A stretch of DNA of 39,008 bases from positions 1-39,008 of the forward strand of contig JAFOND010000231.1 of the NCBI GenBank assembly GCA_017418645.1. Reading direction: 5' to 3'. Below are positions 16,908 to 27,409 of the stretch, piece after piece. The position numbers and the translations under genes are program-made. Position 1 is the first letter of the stretch, and every line of letters starts with the position of its first letter. Origin of the DNA: Lachnospiraceae bacterium (GTDB taxonomy: Bacteria; Bacillota; Clostridia; Lachnospirales; Lachnospiraceae). A model generated the notes under the pieces. That model was given only the letters and a program-made list of their open reading frames with translations. It had not been told where the DNA came from and did no database searches.

Positions 16908-19412
16908 TTATTCTTCCGAAGCATCTCCGGAAAGCATTGCTTCGAATTCAGTTATTGTCATCTTTATTTCTCTGGGCTTTGTGCCGACTTCGGGACCGAC
17001 AACACCGGCTTCCGAAAGCTGTTCCATAATACGCGCGGCACGGTTAAAACCGATCTTAAACTGTCTCTGAAGCACGCCGATGCTTGCCTTTTCTTTTTCT
17101 ATTATAAACCTTCCGGCATCGGCAAAATACGGATCGTTTCCGTCATCGGGAGCACTCGCAGCGCTTGATATTGCCGTTCTTTCGGCTGCGGTTTCCACTT
17201 CCTTAACAGCTTCCTGAACCTTTGCATCATAAGATGCAACGGAATTATCCCTGATGAATTCCGTAACCTTATGCACATCTTCATCGGGTACGAATGCGCC
17301 CTGAACACGAACGGGTTTCGGTATTCCCTGAGGGAAATAAAGCATATCTCCTTTGCCGAGAAGTTTTTCCGCCCCTATCATATCAAGTATCGTTCTCGAA
17401 TCGATTCCGGATGTAACCGCAAACGCAATACGTGAAGGCATATTCGCTTTGATAAGACCTGTTATGACGTTTACGGAAGGACGCTGCGTTGCTATTACGA
17501 GATGGATACCCGCTGCTCTTGCAAGCTGCGCTATACGGCATATCGAATCCTCGACTTCCTTGGATGCAACCATCATAAGGTCCGCAAGCTCGTCCACGAT
17601 AACAACGATCTGCGGAAGCTTTTCACCTTCTATCTTTCCGTCTTTGATAAGCTTATTATATTCGGACATCTGTCGAACGCCGGTGGCTGCAAATTTATCA
17701 TAGCGCTCCATCATTTCCTTAACCGCCCATTGAAGCGCACCCGCAGCTTTCTTCGGATCGGTTACGACCGGTATGAGAAGGTGCGGTATACCGTTATAAA
17801 CGGAAAGTTCCACAACTTTAGGATCGATCATGATAAACTTAACGTCATCGGGATGAGCATGATATAAAATGCTCATTATTATTGTGTTAATGCAGACGGA
17901 TTTACCCGATCCGGTAGCGCCTGCAATAAGCACATGGGGCATCTTTGCGATATCCGCGATAACTACTTTTCCTCCGATATCCTTTCCCACGGCAAAAGCC
18001 AGATTGGATTTTGAAGCGGAGAACGAAGGGTCTTCAATAAGTTCCCTGAATGTAACAACCGCAGCGGATTTATTCGGGACTTCGATACCGACGGCAGGTT
18101 TTCCGGGAATTGGCGCCTCGATCCTTATGTCTGCGGCAGCAAGATTAAGTTTGATATCGTCCGCAAGATTAACGATCTTTGACACCTTTGTGCCCTGCTC
18201 CGGCTGTATCTCGTATCTGGTTACGGCCGGTCCCACGGAACAATCCGTAACGGTAACGTTTACGCCGAAATCAGCCAGGGTCTTTTGAAGTTTATTCTTT
18301 GTGTCTTCCACTACCTTTCCGGCATCCGTTTTATTGGTGCCCTTTGCAGTAGACAAAAGATTGATCGGCGGAAATCTGTATTCGGTCTTATGGTCGTTTG
18401 AACCGCTGTTTAACCCGGTGTCAGCAGATGTCGACGAAGTCGTGGACGTTGTCGTTTGCTGATTATTTACGACGGGTTTTTCGGGAACAACGGTTACAGG
18501 AGTTTCTTCCTTTTCCACAGGCGCCGTTATCTCACGTATATTTTCCTTTGCAGGTGTCTTTGCGGCGGCGGTTTTTTTAGGTTTGGGTTCCTGCTTAATA
18601 ACCTCCGTAACTTCCGCTTCCTTATCCTGTCCGTCCGGATAGAGTTTTATTTTTTCGATATTATCGGAATAATCTCCTATATCTTCTCCGTGGAGAGTAA
18701 CTTCCTTAGTTTCATCGGACCCGGCAATCTCCTCCGCGGAACCTGATATAACGGTATCGGTGGTAACACCGTGTACTTTAAGTTTTCTTCTGTCTTCGGA
18801 AGCTTCTTTTGCTTCCGTCTTGACTTCCTCTATTCTTTTCTTCTCTATTTCCTGTTTCTTTTTTTCTTTTTTTATGTTCTTCTTTACTTTCTTTTCCCGG
18901 GACGCGTCTTTAAACAGTTTTTCAAAAACGGAAAGAGCGCTCTTTTCAAGAATAAGTATTACGGAAATTATAAGTATCGCAATATCTATAACATATGCGC
19001 CGATAAGCCCGAAACCCTTAAAAAGAAGAAATCCGAAAAGGCCTCCCACAAATCCGCCGCCCGTACGTGCTGATGAACTTGCCTTGAAAGATGAAACGGG
19101 TCCGGTAATAAGCTCTCCGTGAACGATAAGATCCGTAAGCGTGCAAAAGAACAATAAAAGAAGTACCGCGGAAACTATCTTAACCGCAGCAACTTTATTG
19201 CCCTTATTCGCTATCACAAAAAAAGTTCCCAAAAGAAACAAGAAAGGGAACGCATAGGATGTTAAACCGAACATCCCGAAAAGAAAAGATGACACCGCGG
19301 ATCCGACAATCCCGCCGATCCCGATATTACTGATAAACAGTAATATCGAGATACAAACGACAATGCCGAGGATGACATCCCTCTTTACATTTTCACTGTT
19401 TTTGTCTTTCAT
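16908..19412 (-). CDS. ftsK: DNA translocase FtsK/SpoIIIE
   Basis: This septal DNA pump clears or segregates chromosomal DNA during division (and during sporulation in SpoIIIE-type cases). Its 834 residues comprise several N-terminal membrane helices (about 13-165) and a long charged, low-complexity linker (about 166-350) containing Lys/Glu and Thr/Ser-rich runs. The motor domain has Walker A GATGSGKS (498-505) and Walker [14 protein letters not shown]. The C-terminal winged-helix gamma domain starts near [20 protein letters not shown] and reads KOPS/SRS-type polarity sequences in relatives. It overlaps glgA by ATGA at its start. FtsK cannot be separated from SpoIIIE by sequence alone. Confidence 0.96.
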   Translation of the reverse strand: MKDKNSENVKRDVILGIVVCISILLFISNIGIGGIVGSAVSSFLFGMFGLTSYAFPFLFLLGTFFVIANKGNKVAAVKIVSAVLLLLFFCTLTDLIVHGELITGPVSSFKASSSARTGGGFVGGLFGFLLFKGFGLIGAYVIDIAILIISVILILEKSALSVFEKLFKDASREKKVKKNIKKEKKKQEIEKKRIEEVKTEAKEASEDRRKLKVHGVTTDTVISGSAEEIAGSDETKEVTLHGEDIGDYSDNIEKIKLYPDGQDKEAEVTEVIKQEPKPKKTAAAKTPAKENIREITAPVEKEETPVTVVPEKPVVNNQQTTTSTTSSTSADTGLNSGSNDHKTEYRFPPINLLSTAKGTNKTDAGKVVEDTKNKLQKTLADFGVNVTVTDCSVGPAVTRYEIQPEQGTKVSKIVNLADDIKLNLAAADIRIEAPIPGKPAVGIEVPNKSAAVVTFRELIEDPSFSASKSNLAFAVGKDIGGKVVIADIAKMPHVLIAGATGSGKSVCINTIIMSILYHAHPDDVKFIMIDPKVVELSVYNGIPHLLIPVVTDPKKAAGALQWAVKEMMERYDKFAATGVRQMSEYNKLIKDGKIEGEKLPQIVVIVDELADLMMVASKEVEDSICRIAQLARAAGIHLVIATQRPSVNVITGLIKANMPSRIAFAVTSGIDSRTILDMIGAEKLLGKGDMLYFPQGIPKPVRVQGAFVPDEDVHKVTEFIRDNSVASYDAKVQEAVKEVETAAERTAISSAASAPDDGNDPYFADAGRFIIEKEKASIGVLQRQFKIGFNRAARIMEQLSEAGVVGPEVGTKPREIKMTITEFEAMLSGDASEE

Positions 19413-20863
19413 TTATCTCCGATCAGGTACTCGTAAAGTCCTTCATAGCTGTAACGGCTGTGGTTCCAGGAATAATCCTTTGCCATTCCGCGCTCTACCA
19501 TCTTATTCCACTGTGACTTCTTCACAAAGTATACATACTTGGAATAATTAATGGTGTTAAGAAGCTCGTCACCGTTGTAGTTTGTGAAAGAGAATCCGTC
19601 ACCGGTCTTCTCGTATTCGTTGTATGCCTCTACGGTATCCTTTAAGCCTCCCGTTTCACGTACGATGGGTACCGTTCCGTAGCGGAATGAAATAAGCTGT
19701 GTAAGACCGCAGGGTTCGAATCTCGAAGGCATAAGGAAGGAGTCCGCCGCAGCATAAAGTTTTCTTGCAAGTCCCTCCGAATAGCATATGTTTGCGGAGA
19801 TCCTGTCGGGATACTTCCATGCGTAATGCCTGAACATATTCTCATACTTGGATTCTCCGGTTCCGATAACAACAAGCTGTGTATTATCGTCAACAATGCC
19901 TTCTATGCAGTAGTTGATAAGATCGAGACCTTTCTGGTCCGTGAGTCTTGAAATAAGACCGATCATATATTTCTTTGTATCAACAGTAAGTCCGAGATCT
20001 TCCTGCAATCTCTGCTTATTGATCTTCTTCTCCTTGCGGAAGGTTTCCGCGTTGTAATTCTTATAGATCTGAATGTCGGTATTAGGATCGTAAGAGATAT
20101 AATCTATACCGTTTATGATTCCCTGAAGATCGAAATGTCTTGCAGCCATAAGACCGTCCAGACCTTCGCCGTAATACGGCGTCTGTATCTCCTGCGCATA
20201 GGACGGGGAAACGGTTGTGATGTAATCCGCGTAAACAAGTCCGCCCTTAAGCATATTTCCCGCCTTGTTGAACTCAAGTTTATCCGGCGTGAACAGTTCC
20301 ATCGGAAGTCCGGAAAGTCCCTGTAAGGTCTTTACGTCCCAAACGCCCTGGAACTTAAGGTTATGGATCGTAACCATTGTCTTGATTCCCCAGAAGAACG
20401 GATTTGCCGCAAATTCGGTCTTAAGATAAACGGGAATGAGACCCGTCTGCCAATCGTGGCAATGAATAAGATCCGGTTTGAAATCTATAACGGGAAGCAT
20501 TGAAAGAACCGCTTTGTCAAAGAATGTAAAGCGTTCCATATCCCATCTTGCCTCGCCGTAAGGGTAAAAGCATTCGAAATAATCAAGATTGTCGATAAAG
20601 TAATATGTGATACCGTCAAACACATATTGCATGATGCCGACATATTTTTCCCCGATATAGGGGCCGCATGCCATATTAAAGTGTGCAACGTATTCGAACT
20701 TGTCCCTGTATTCGGGAGGGATGCATGTATAATCCGGTAATACTACGCGGATATCCCACCATTCCTTATCGAATTCTTTCGGAAGCGCTCCGACAACGTC
20801 TGCAAGACCCCCGGTCTTTACAAAAGGTACACACTCACTCGCTGCAAATAAAATCTTTCTCAT
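19409..20863 (-). CDS. glgA: Glycogen synthase (ADP-glucose glucosyltransferase, GT5)
   Basis: GlgA extends alpha-1,4-glucan chains from ADP-glucose in the cytosol. It has 484 residues. The N-terminal [19 protein letters not shown] contains the KTGGL loop (Lys16) that contacts ADP-glucose, and the C-terminal catalytic segment [17 protein letters not shown] contains the family Glu at about 383. The [14 protein letters not shown] block is also typical. A GGGAG site lies about 6 bases before the ATG. The usual glycogen partners (glgB, glgC, glgD, glgP) are not in this window. glgA sits alone between yebC and ftsK, with a four-base overlap to ftsK. Confidence 0.97.
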   Translation of the reverse strand: MRKILFAASECVPFVKTGGLADVVGALPKEFDKEWWDIRVVLPDYTCIPPEYRDKFEYVAHFNMACGPYIGEKYVGIMQYVFDGITYYFIDNLDYFECFYPYGEARWDMERFTFFDKAVLSMLPVIDFKPDLIHCHDWQTGLIPVYLKTEFAANPFFWGIKTMVTIHNLKFQGVWDVKTLQGLSGLPMELFTPDKLEFNKAGNMLKGGLVYADYITTVSPSYAQEIQTPYYGEGLDGLMAARHFDLQGIINGIDYISYDPNTDIQIYKNYNAETFRKEKKINKQRLQEDLGLTVDTKKYMIGLISRLTDQKGLDLINYCIEGIVDDNTQLVVIGTGESKYENMFRHYAWKYPDRISANICYSEGLARKLYAAADSFLMPSRFEPCGLTQLISFRYGTVPIVRETGGLKDTVEAYNEYEKTGDGFSFTNYNGDELLNTINYSKYVYFVKKSQWNKMVERGMAKDYSWNHSRYSYEGLYEYLIGDK

Positions 20864-20887
20864 TGCTTCTCCCTTTTTTCTCCTTTT

Positions 20888-21616
20888 TTATTCGTCCCAA
20901 TTATGGAATACTTCCTGAACATCATCATCCTCATCAAGGAAATCGAGAATTCTCTGGATGTTCGTAATATCTTCTTCATCCGTAAGAGTAACGTAATTCT
21001 GCGGAAGCATTGTGACGGATGCGTCCGCCATAACAATGTTTTCTTTTTCAAGCGCCTCTCTTACTGCCGAAAAATCATCCGGCGCGGTAAGGATTTCAAA
21101 ACTGTCCTCTTCTTCCGTGAAATCTTCGGCTCCCGCATCCAGAGCCATCATCATAAGGTCGTCGGCCTCGCCTTCATAATCTTCTTTTGCGATTATGATC
21201 TGGCCTTTCTTATCGAACATATAAGACACACAACCCTGTGTTCCGATATTTCCGTGACCTTTCGAAAATGCCTGACGAACATTGGCAGCTGTACGGTTCT
21301 TGTTGTCCGTAAGCGCATCCACGATTATCGCGGTTCCTGCCGGGCCGTAGCCTTCGTACGTTACCTGTTCGTAATTAACCGAGCCTGCATCTCCCGCAGC
21401 TTTTTTGATTCCGCGCTCGATGGTATCGTTCGGCATGTTGTTTGCCTTTGCCTTTGCGATGACATCGCGAAGTTTGCTGTTGTTATCCGGATTCGGACCG
21501 CCTTCTTTAACGGCAACGGCGATTTCCTTTCCGATAATTGTAAAGATCTTGCCTTTAGCGGCATCGTTCTTTTCTTTCTTGTGTTTGATGTTTGCAAATT
21601 TTGAATGTCCTGACAT
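20888..21616 (-). CDS. yebC: YebC/PmpR-family transcriptional or translational regulator (TACO1-like)
   Basis: YebC-family proteins bind nucleic acid; some repress transcription, and recent work on relatives links them to relief of ribosome stalling. The 242-residue protein starts with the near-invariant [26 protein letters not shown] N terminus and retains [19 protein letters not shown] and [20 protein letters not shown], all diagnostic. An acidic C terminus ([17 protein letters not shown]) is normal. It is the first gene after a well-formed promoter, with AAAGGAG before the ATG and a leader of about 35 bases. It heads the unit running through glgA, ftsK and the folate genes. Confidence 0.96.
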   Translation of the reverse strand: MSGHSKFANIKHKKEKNDAAKGKIFTIIGKEIAVAVKEGGPNPDNNSKLRDVIAKAKANNMPNDTIERGIKKAAGDAGSVNYEQVTYEGYGPAGTAIIVDALTDNKNRTAANVRQAFSKGHGNIGTQGCVSYMFDKKGQIIIAKEDYEGEADDLMMMALDAGAEDFTEEEDSFEILTAPDDFSAVREALEKENIVMADASVTMLPQNYVTLTDEEDITNIQRILDFLDEDDDVQEVFHNWDE

Positions 21617-21657
21617 GATAAACTAACTCCTTTTTCTTTCTTTCACAATCGCTCTTT

Positions 21658-21686
21658 ATCATACCATTTTTTAGGGATTCTTTCAA
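21658..21686 (-). promoter_or_regulatory. Sigma-A-type promoter of the yebC unit
   Basis: The minus strand has TTGAAA at 21686-21681, a 17-base spacer, and TATGAT at 21663-21658 preceded by TGG (extended -10). The predicted start is near 21651. It lies in the 85-base gap between the HAD gene and yebC. I see no terminator hairpin in that gap, so readthrough from the HAD gene into yebC remains possible. Confidence 0.72.
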
Positions 21687-21701
21687 CAATATGATACTTT
21701 T

Positions 21702-22514
21702 TTAAAGAAATCTTTCTATGATTTCGGAAACGGCACTTTCGTCATTACTTCTTTTCGTAACATAGTCCGCCGCGGCTTTAGCATCGGGATGTCCGCTTCC
21801 GATGCAGCAGCCGGTTCCTGCGGCTTTCATCATGTATATATCGTTCCTTTCGTCACCCACCGCTATTGTTCTTTCTTTGGGTATTCCAAGATGTTTTGCC
21901 AGTCTTTTAAGACCGGTACCTTTGTTTATACCTTCTTTGCAATACTCAAGAAACATGGGTTGGGAAAAGAAACTGTTAAATCTTCCCGGTTCTTTATCCC
22001 GAAAACTCTCCTGAAAGTCATACAGTCTCTTCGGATCGTCATATGCTATACATATAACCTTGGGCAGCACTTTTCCTTCAAGGACGCTTATATCATCTAT
22101 TATCTCGTAATCTTCATGGGCAATACTGTTATACTTGAAAAAATCGTCACATTCGTAAGGGATGTATATTTTATCAAGATCAAAAGTGTGAGCGTATATT
22201 CCCGCATCCGTCAGCGCGTTTAATACCAGCATAACATCCGCCGGAGGAAGGGAATCCGCCGCGATAACCCTCTTTGTATCGGCTTCCATGATCAGGCTGC
22301 CCTGAAAGGTGATAAGATAATCCCCTTTTTCCAGGAGCCCGTATCCTTTACAAATCATTTCGGTTCCCTGTACGGAACGTCCGGTTGTGATCGCAAGGAT
22401 ATTTCCCGCTTCCTTCCATTTTCTAAGGGCCCGGATATCCTCATCAGAGATTGTTTTATCGGTTTTTAATAACGTTCCGTCAAGATCGTAGAACAGTATC
22501 TTTTTGTCATCCAT
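21702..22514 (-). CDS. HAD-superfamily sugar-phosphatase-like hydrolase (Cof type)
   Basis: This is a predicted Mg-dependent phosphatase of the Cof/type IIB HAD group (270 residues with the start used). Motif I is FYDLDGTLL, giving nucleophile Asp10 and acid/base Asp12. ITTGRS supplies the motif II Thr/Ser region, NKGTGLKRL the motif III Lys, and GDERNDIYMMKAAG motif IV. The large C2B cap between motifs II and III fits the Cof group; the substrate is unknown. The open frame extends 5' into ppk, but that extension overlaps the conserved ppk C terminus. The ATG at 22512-22514, one base after the ppk stop, yields the normal length. Confidence 0.9.
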   Translation of the reverse strand: MDDKKILFYDLDGTLLKTDKTISDEDIRALRKWKEAGNILAITTGRSVQGTEMICKGYGLLEKGDYLITFQGSLIMEADTKRVIAADSLPPADVMLVLNALTDAGIYAHTFDLDKIYIPYECDDFFKYNSIAHEDYEIIDDISVLEGKVLPKVICIAYDDPKRLYDFQESFRDKEPGRFNSFFSQPMFLEYCKEGINKGTGLKRLAKHLGIPKERTIAVGDERNDIYMMKAAGTGCCIGSGHPDAKAAADYVTKRSNDESAVSEIIERFL

Positions 22515-22515
22515 A

Positions 22516-24693
22516 TTATTCGGCATCCATATTTCCGGGAGCAAATACGGGCGTAAAGGTGATGCCTCTCCACTCCTTCTTTTTCTTTTCGTCCTGCCTT
22601 TTTGCTTCTTCGCTGAAAGTTTCCTGCGCGCCGACCAAAGTCTTACCGCGCTTGTCTTTATGTGCATACTCACCGTCCGCTTTTAACACATATGCTTTCT
22701 TGTTGTCCTTAAGCTGTACGTCGAGAATATGCTTTGCCTTTGCCATTGCGGATTCATCCTCCACGGGGAAGATTATCTCCACGCGCTTGTCGAGATTTCG
22801 CGGCATCCAGTCCGCAGAACCCATATATATTTCTTCCTGGCCTTTGTTAAAGAAATAGAATATCCTTGCATGTTCGAGGTAGTTTCCGACGATGGATGTC
22901 ACCGTTATGTTTTCGCTGACTCCCGGAATTCCTGTCTTAAGGCAGCAGATACCGCGGACGATAAGACTGATCTTTACCCCTGCGCGGGATGCCTCATACA
23001 GTTTTTCTATGATCTCCTTGTCACAAAGAGAGTTCATCTTTGCAATGATCATTGCTTCGTCTCCGTCTTTGGCATGCTTTATTTCCCGATCTATAAGAGA
23101 CATAAAATGCTTTCTCATCCAGATTGGCGCAACGATAAGCTTATTCCATGTACGGGGTTCGGAATATCCGGAAAGCATGTTAAATACCGCCGTTGCATCC
23201 TCTCCAAAGCTCTCCGCGCACGTAAGAAGGCCACAGTCCGTATATAACTTTGCCGTGGAATCGTTGTAGTTTCCTGTTCCGAGGTGCACATATCTTCTTA
23301 TTCCGTCATCCTCACGGCGAACGATAAGCGCAATCTTACAATGTGTCTTTAAGCCCACGATACCGTAGATAACATGACATCCTGCTTTTTCAAGCATCTT
23401 TGCCCAGCCGATATTGTTCTCCTCGTCAAACCTGGCTTTCAATTCCACAAGTACAGTAACATGTTTTCCGTTTTCCGCAGCCCTTGCCAGCGCGGCGATT
23501 ATCGGAGAGTTTCCGCTGACACGATAGAGGGTCTGCTTTATGGCAAGGACCGCAGGATCCGTTGCCGCCTGTGCAATAAGATTGACAACGGGAGAAAAAC
23601 TCTCATACGGATGATGAAGTAAAATATCTCCTTTTCTTATCTCGTCAAAAAGATTCGTTGCGTTAAGAAGTCTCCTGTTCATCACCGGAGGATTCTGTTC
23701 AACCCTGAGATCATCATGTCCGTCAATACCGTACATTTTCATTAAAAAAGTAAGATCTATGGGACCGTTTATGTTAAACACATCCTCTTCACGTACATTA
23801 AGGTTATCACGCAACAGTTTTAAAAGTTTTTTATCTATCCCGTCTTCCACTTCGAGTCTTATAACTTCACCCCACTGTCTCTTTCTCAGCTGTTTCTCGA
23901 TTTCCTTCAAAAGATCGGACGCATCATCCTCATCAAAGGAAAGATCCGCGTTCCTCATGATACGATAAGGAAACGCGCATACAACATCAAAGTTGAGATA
24001 AAGATTCGAGAGATTCTTTTCTATTATCTGTTCGAGAAGCACAAAGGACGTTGCATCTTCGTTTTCCGAAGGTATCTCCACCAGTCTCGGAAGAACTGAA
24101 GGAACCTGTACCGTTGCGAATTCAAGTTCATCCTTCTTTCCGCCCTTTGTCTTATGAAGTTTGGATCCTTTGCCCTTTGATTTTATAAGCGCCGCAATAT
24201 TCAAAGACTTGTTTGCGATCAGCGGGAAAGGACGGGAAGCGTCAACAGCCATGGGTGTAAGAACCGGGTACACATTTTCCCTGAAATAGTTGTCCACAAA
24301 TTCCGCCTGATCCGGATTAAGATCCTCGTAAGCATCGTAAAGAATAATGTTTTCGTCCTTAAGATGCGGGATAAGCGAACGGTTATAGGTCGAATACTGA
24401 AGCGACACAAACTTCTTTGCTACATCATTTATCGCCGCCAGCTGTTTTACCGGCGTCATTCCGGAAATATCCGGTTTTTTGTATTCCGCATTTACCATAT
24501 CCTTTAACGACGCAACACGGACCATATAAAACTCGTCAAGATTTGAAGCCGTTATTGAAAGGAATTTCATGCGCTCAAGCAGCGGCAGACTGTTGTCCCG
24601 GGCCTCGTTAAGAATCCTGGTATTAAACTTAAGCCAGCTTAATTCCCTGTTTTCATAGTATTCATATGATGAAAGATCGATGCTCTTTTCCAT
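22516..24693 (-). CDS. ppk: Polyphosphate kinase (PPK1)
   Basis: PPK1 polymerises the gamma-phosphate of ATP into inorganic polyphosphate. At 725 residues it has full length. The N-terminal NRELSWLKFNTRILNEA and FLSITASNLDEFYMVRV blocks are diagnostic. The autophosphorylated histidine is in RRYVHLGTGNYND (His470), and the second conserved histidine is in EHARIFYFFNKG (His608). GGGGG lies a few bases before the ATG, and the gene follows the Ppx/GppA homologue after only 12 bases. All visible catalytic residues are intact, in contrast to the neighbouring Ppx-like protein. Confidence 0.97.
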   Translation of the reverse strand: MEKSIDLSSYEYYENRELSWLKFNTRILNEARDNSLPLLERMKFLSITASNLDEFYMVRVASLKDMVNAEYKKPDISGMTPVKQLAAINDVAKKFVSLQYSTYNRSLIPHLKDENIILYDAYEDLNPDQAEFVDNYFRENVYPVLTPMAVDASRPFPLIANKSLNIAALIKSKGKGSKLHKTKGGKKDELEFATVQVPSVLPRLVEIPSENEDATSFVLLEQIIEKNLSNLYLNFDVVCAFPYRIMRNADLSFDEDDASDLLKEIEKQLRKRQWGEVIRLEVEDGIDKKLLKLLRDNLNVREEDVFNINGPIDLTFLMKMYGIDGHDDLRVEQNPPVMNRRLLNATNLFDEIRKGDILLHHPYESFSPVVNLIAQAATDPAVLAIKQTLYRVSGNSPIIAALARAAENGKHVTVLVELKARFDEENNIGWAKMLEKAGCHVIYGIVGLKTHCKIALIVRREDDGIRRYVHLGTGNYNDSTAKLYTDCGLLTCAESFGEDATAVFNMLSGYSEPRTWNKLIVAPIWMRKHFMSLIDREIKHAKDGDEAMIIAKMNSLCDKEIIEKLYEASRAGVKISLIVRGICCLKTGIPGVSENITVTSIVGNYLEHARIFYFFNKGQEEIYMGSADWMPRNLDKRVEIIFPVEDESAMAKAKHILDVQLKDNKKAYVLKADGEYAHKDKRGKTLVGAQETFSEEAKRQDEKKKKEWRGITFTPVFAPGNMDAE

Positions 24694-24705
24694 TTTGTTT
24701 TCCCC

Positions 24706-26226
24706 CTAAATCCTCTTCTCTTTTATAACCGGTCTTACGGAAAATACCTGCTCGAAGAAATCGGCTTTTTCCCTGAACATGCTCTTTTCAAGCGAGATCG
24801 AAGAATCCGCCTGACTTTCAAGCACAAGCTGTCCGTCCCTGACAACAGCCTTAAGAGACTTCATCTTCTGCTTATGTGTTCTGTCCATGGCGTTTGCCAC
24901 GCGAAGTATCGCAAGAAGCTTAACCATTGTGCAATACTCTTCTTCGTCCATTATATCCGCCAGCGCCTCATACGGTTCAAGTTCTTTTCTGTTGTATGAA
25001 ACCGTCATGGCTACAAGCTGCCTTTCGTTATGCGAAAGTCCGAGTATCTCCGAATTCATTATTATGGTATTCGAACACTGCGCCTGTTCCGAAAGGCTAA
25101 TGTATTTTCCGCAGTCATGAAGAATGCACACCGTTTTCATAAGAAGTCTTTCGCGTTTTCCCATACCGTGGTATTTTTTAAGAGCGTCGAATATCTGAAC
25201 GGAATAGTCGAGAAGCGCCTCAAGATGCGGTCTGTAGCTTCCGTATCTTTCCGAAAGTGACCATGATGCCGAAAGAACATCCTCCTCAAAGTCGTGAGGA
25301 GCTTTAAGAAGACCGTTCTTATATGCATAGTCATAGGCTATTCCTTCCGATACGGAAACGCCCGGAATAAAGATATATTTTGACGGTATCCTCTCCGCAA
25401 TCTCATGATGAAGGATAAGATATGCTTCCCTTTGCGCATCCGTTTCAAGCGCGGAAACATCGTCCTGCCATACCACGCTCTCGCTCTTCTTTCTCAGTTT
25501 CTTTACAAAATCTATGAATTCATCAGTTTTTACGCATTTGTCCGGAAGCGATCTTGCTTTTGTATTTACGTTGAAGTATGAAGCGTTACCGAGAAGTATA
25601 AGATAGGTCGGTTTTATGTCCTGTAGATAAGCCTTTATAAATGCATCAAGTTCCTTGTCAATGAGTACCGGAATCTGATTTCTGTGATCCGGAAGATTCT
25701 TTAACATATCAAGGATCTGTCTTAAGCTGTACGCACCGAGCATAACATGCTGGGTGGTCACGATCTTTCCTTTTACAAACAACGTTATCTGAAGGGATGC
25801 TCCGCCCACATCCACAAGAACCGCATCTTTCTTTATCATGTCCGCAAAAGAGTCCTCGCTGGCAACAGCTTCATATCCCAAAAATCTCTGTTCTGAATTT
25901 GAAAGCCTTACGATCGGCGCTTTAACCCGAAGTCTAAGCTGCTCGCTGAAAAAGAGGGCGTTCGATGCTCCGGAAACCGCATTCCCGATAAAGACCTTAA
26001 CAACCTCCGCCCCATACATCTTTGCGGTTTTTTTCATATCAAGAAGGATGTTGCAGAGTCTGTCCGTTGTCTTTAAGGATACGGAACCGGTTGCAGAAAT
26101 ATCACTTATTATCGATATCGAAGCCCGAAGTTCGTCTATCTCTTTTAACTTCTTCTCCGTCGATATTTCAAAAACTTTAAGGATCACTTCGTATGATCCG
26201 ACGTATATGGAACCGAATACTTTCAT
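24706..26226 (-). CDS. Ppx/GppA-family protein with degenerate active-site motifs plus HD-like domain
   Basis: This 506-residue protein has the Ppx/GppA architecture: an N-terminal actin-like phosphatase domain (about 1-300) and a C-terminal HD-like helical domain (about 300-500). Normal members degrade polyphosphate or pppGpp. The usual D-x-G-S-N-S phosphate loop reads YVGSYEVIL here (the Asp is Tyr, the Asn is Tyr). The DIGGGSTE-type loop reads DVGGASLQ (139-146), keeping the Asp but with Gln in place of Glu. In the HD-like part His370-Asp371 survive, but the downstream His-rich segment reads QAQCSN and the usual HR pair reads YNRK. Position beside ppk implies a polyphosphate link; activity is doubtful. 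AAGGGGGAAG precedes the ATG. Confidence 0.85.
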   Translation of the reverse strand: MKVFGSIYVGSYEVILKVFEISTEKKLKEIDELRASISIISDISATGSVSLKTTDRLCNILLDMKKTAKMYGAEVVKVFIGNAVSGASNALFFSEQLRLRVKAPIVRLSNSEQRFLGYEAVASEDSFADMIKKDAVLVDVGGASLQITLFVKGKIVTTQHVMLGAYSLRQILDMLKNLPDHRNQIPVLIDKELDAFIKAYLQDIKPTYLILLGNASYFNVNTKARSLPDKCVKTDEFIDFVKKLRKKSESVVWQDDVSALETDAQREAYLILHHEIAERIPSKYIFIPGVSVSEGIAYDYAYKNGLLKAPHDFEEDVLSASWSLSERYGSYRPHLEALLDYSVQIFDALKKYHGMGKRERLLMKTVCILHDCGKYISLSEQAQCSNTIIMNSEILGLSHNERQLVAMTVSYNRKELEPYEALADIMDEEEYCTMVKLLAILRVANAMDRTHKQKMKSLKAVVRDGQLVLESQADSSISLEKSMFREKADFFEQVFSVRPVIKEKRI

Positions 26227-26255
26227 AATCTTCCCCCTTTATTCAAAAGAATCCC

Positions 26256-27389
26256 CTAATAGTTTCCCAGGATCCTGAGATTCAAAGTTTCTTCCTGCAA
26301 TCCTCTCAGCGCATTCTGAACATTTTCATCCATCAGGTTTCCCTCAAGGTCGATAAAAAATCTGTACTCCCAAACTTTACCCGGAATCGGGCGGGATTCG
26401 ATCCTGCTCATGGAAAGACCGTTAAAGATGAAGTGCGAAAGCGTATGGTAAAGCGTTCCTTTATCGTTTGAGAGCCTGAAGGAAAGGCTTATATTCTTTG
26501 CGCTTTCAAGATACAGCTTTTCTCCCGAAACAACAATAAATCTCGTTTCGTTTGATTTATCGTCCTGGATTCTCTCATCCAGTATCGACAGGCCGTATAG
26601 TTTTTCGTTGATGCTTCCGGCTATTGCAGCCTGTGTCTCGTCCTTATCTTCCATAACTTTTCTTGCTGCTGCGGCAGTATTCTGAAGCGCAACCGTTTTC
26701 ACTCCGGTTATTCCCGTTCTCAGATAGTCATCACATTGCATAAGTGCCTGAGGATGAGAATAAACGGTTTTTATCATGCTCTTATCCGTCCCGGGCAGGC
26801 CGAGAAGGCAGTGGTTTATGGGGATTATCTGTTCTCCGATAATGGAAACGTCAAACTCCGTAAGAAGATCATAGTTTTCCGAAACGATTCCCGCGGAGGA
26901 ATTCTCTATGGGAAGTACGGCGTAATCCGCCATTCCCGTCCTTATGGCATCCATGGCATTTCGCCAGGTGTCAACGGGATAAATCCGTACCGATTCACCA
27001 AAAAACCTAAGTGCCGCCTCCTGGGAATATGCGCCGGGAACGCCCTGAAAAACTGCGGTTTTTCCTGAAAAGTCAAAAGCTTTTATGGGTTTAAAATTAA
27101 GCGGACCCATCATCCCGTTTTCCGCAAGGATCTTATACTGTTTCTTCCGGTTTATAGCCATAAGTTCGGAAAAGAACTCGCTTAAACCCTGCTTGGTAAA
27201 ATCGTCCTTTTCATCTTTTAAAAGAGAGGCAAGTTTTTCTTCTTCCCTTTTTCTGTCAAAGATGGGACGACGGTTTTCCATTTTAAATTCCGCCACATCG
27301 TTTGCAAGGGAAAGACGCTCCTTAAAAAGGTTTAAAAGTTCCCTGTCGATCTTGTCTATGTCGTTTCTTATTTCCGAAATATCTCTCAT
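26256..27389 (-). CDS. pheA: Bifunctional chorismate mutase / prephenate dehydratase
   Basis: The protein makes phenylpyruvate from chorismate for phenylalanine synthesis. Of its 377 residues, about 1-90 form an AroQ-type chorismate mutase with the expected basic residues Arg8, Arg25 and Lys36. A prephenate dehydratase domain (about 111-288) follows, with FQGVPGAYSQEAA, LPIENSSAG and the catalytic-site TRF (282-284). An ACT domain (about 299-370) carries GTLYHTL and ESRP (331-334), the phenylalanine-binding motifs, so feedback inhibition is expected. AAAAGGATATTG precedes the ATG. No attenuator or T-box is visible in the 20-base gap after polC, so it is probably expressed by cotranscription. 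Confidence 0.97.
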   Translation of the reverse strand: MRDISEIRNDIDKIDRELLNLFKERLSLANDVAEFKMENRRPIFDRKREEEKLASLLKDEKDDFTKQGLSEFFSELMAINRKKQYKILAENGMMGPLNFKPIKAFDFSGKTAVFQGVPGAYSQEAALRFFGESVRIYPVDTWRNAMDAIRTGMADYAVLPIENSSAGIVSENYDLLTEFDVSIIGEQIIPINHCLLGLPGTDKSMIKTVYSHPQALMQCDDYLRTGITGVKTVALQNTAAAARKVMEDKDETQAAIAGSINEKLYGLSILDERIQDDKSNETRFIVVSGEKLYLESAKNISLSFRLSNDKGTLYHTLSHFIFNGLSMSRIESRPIPGKVWEYRFFIDLEGNLMDENVQNALRGLQEETLNLRILGNY

Positions 27390-27409
27390 TACAATATCCT
27401 TTTTATTTA

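Noticed and set aside
21657..21696. Inverted repeat TATCATA/TATGATA flanking the yebC promoter as an operator.
   Set aside because: It is only 7 bp, A/T-rich, with a 26-base gap, and one arm is simply the -10 element; chance is likely.
22515..22673. A 5' extension of the HAD hydrolase frame to 22673.
   Set aside because: The extension overlaps the conserved ppk C terminus in another frame and encodes a Lys/Arg-rich stretch unlike the family. The start at 22514 gives the normal length with motif I near the N terminus.
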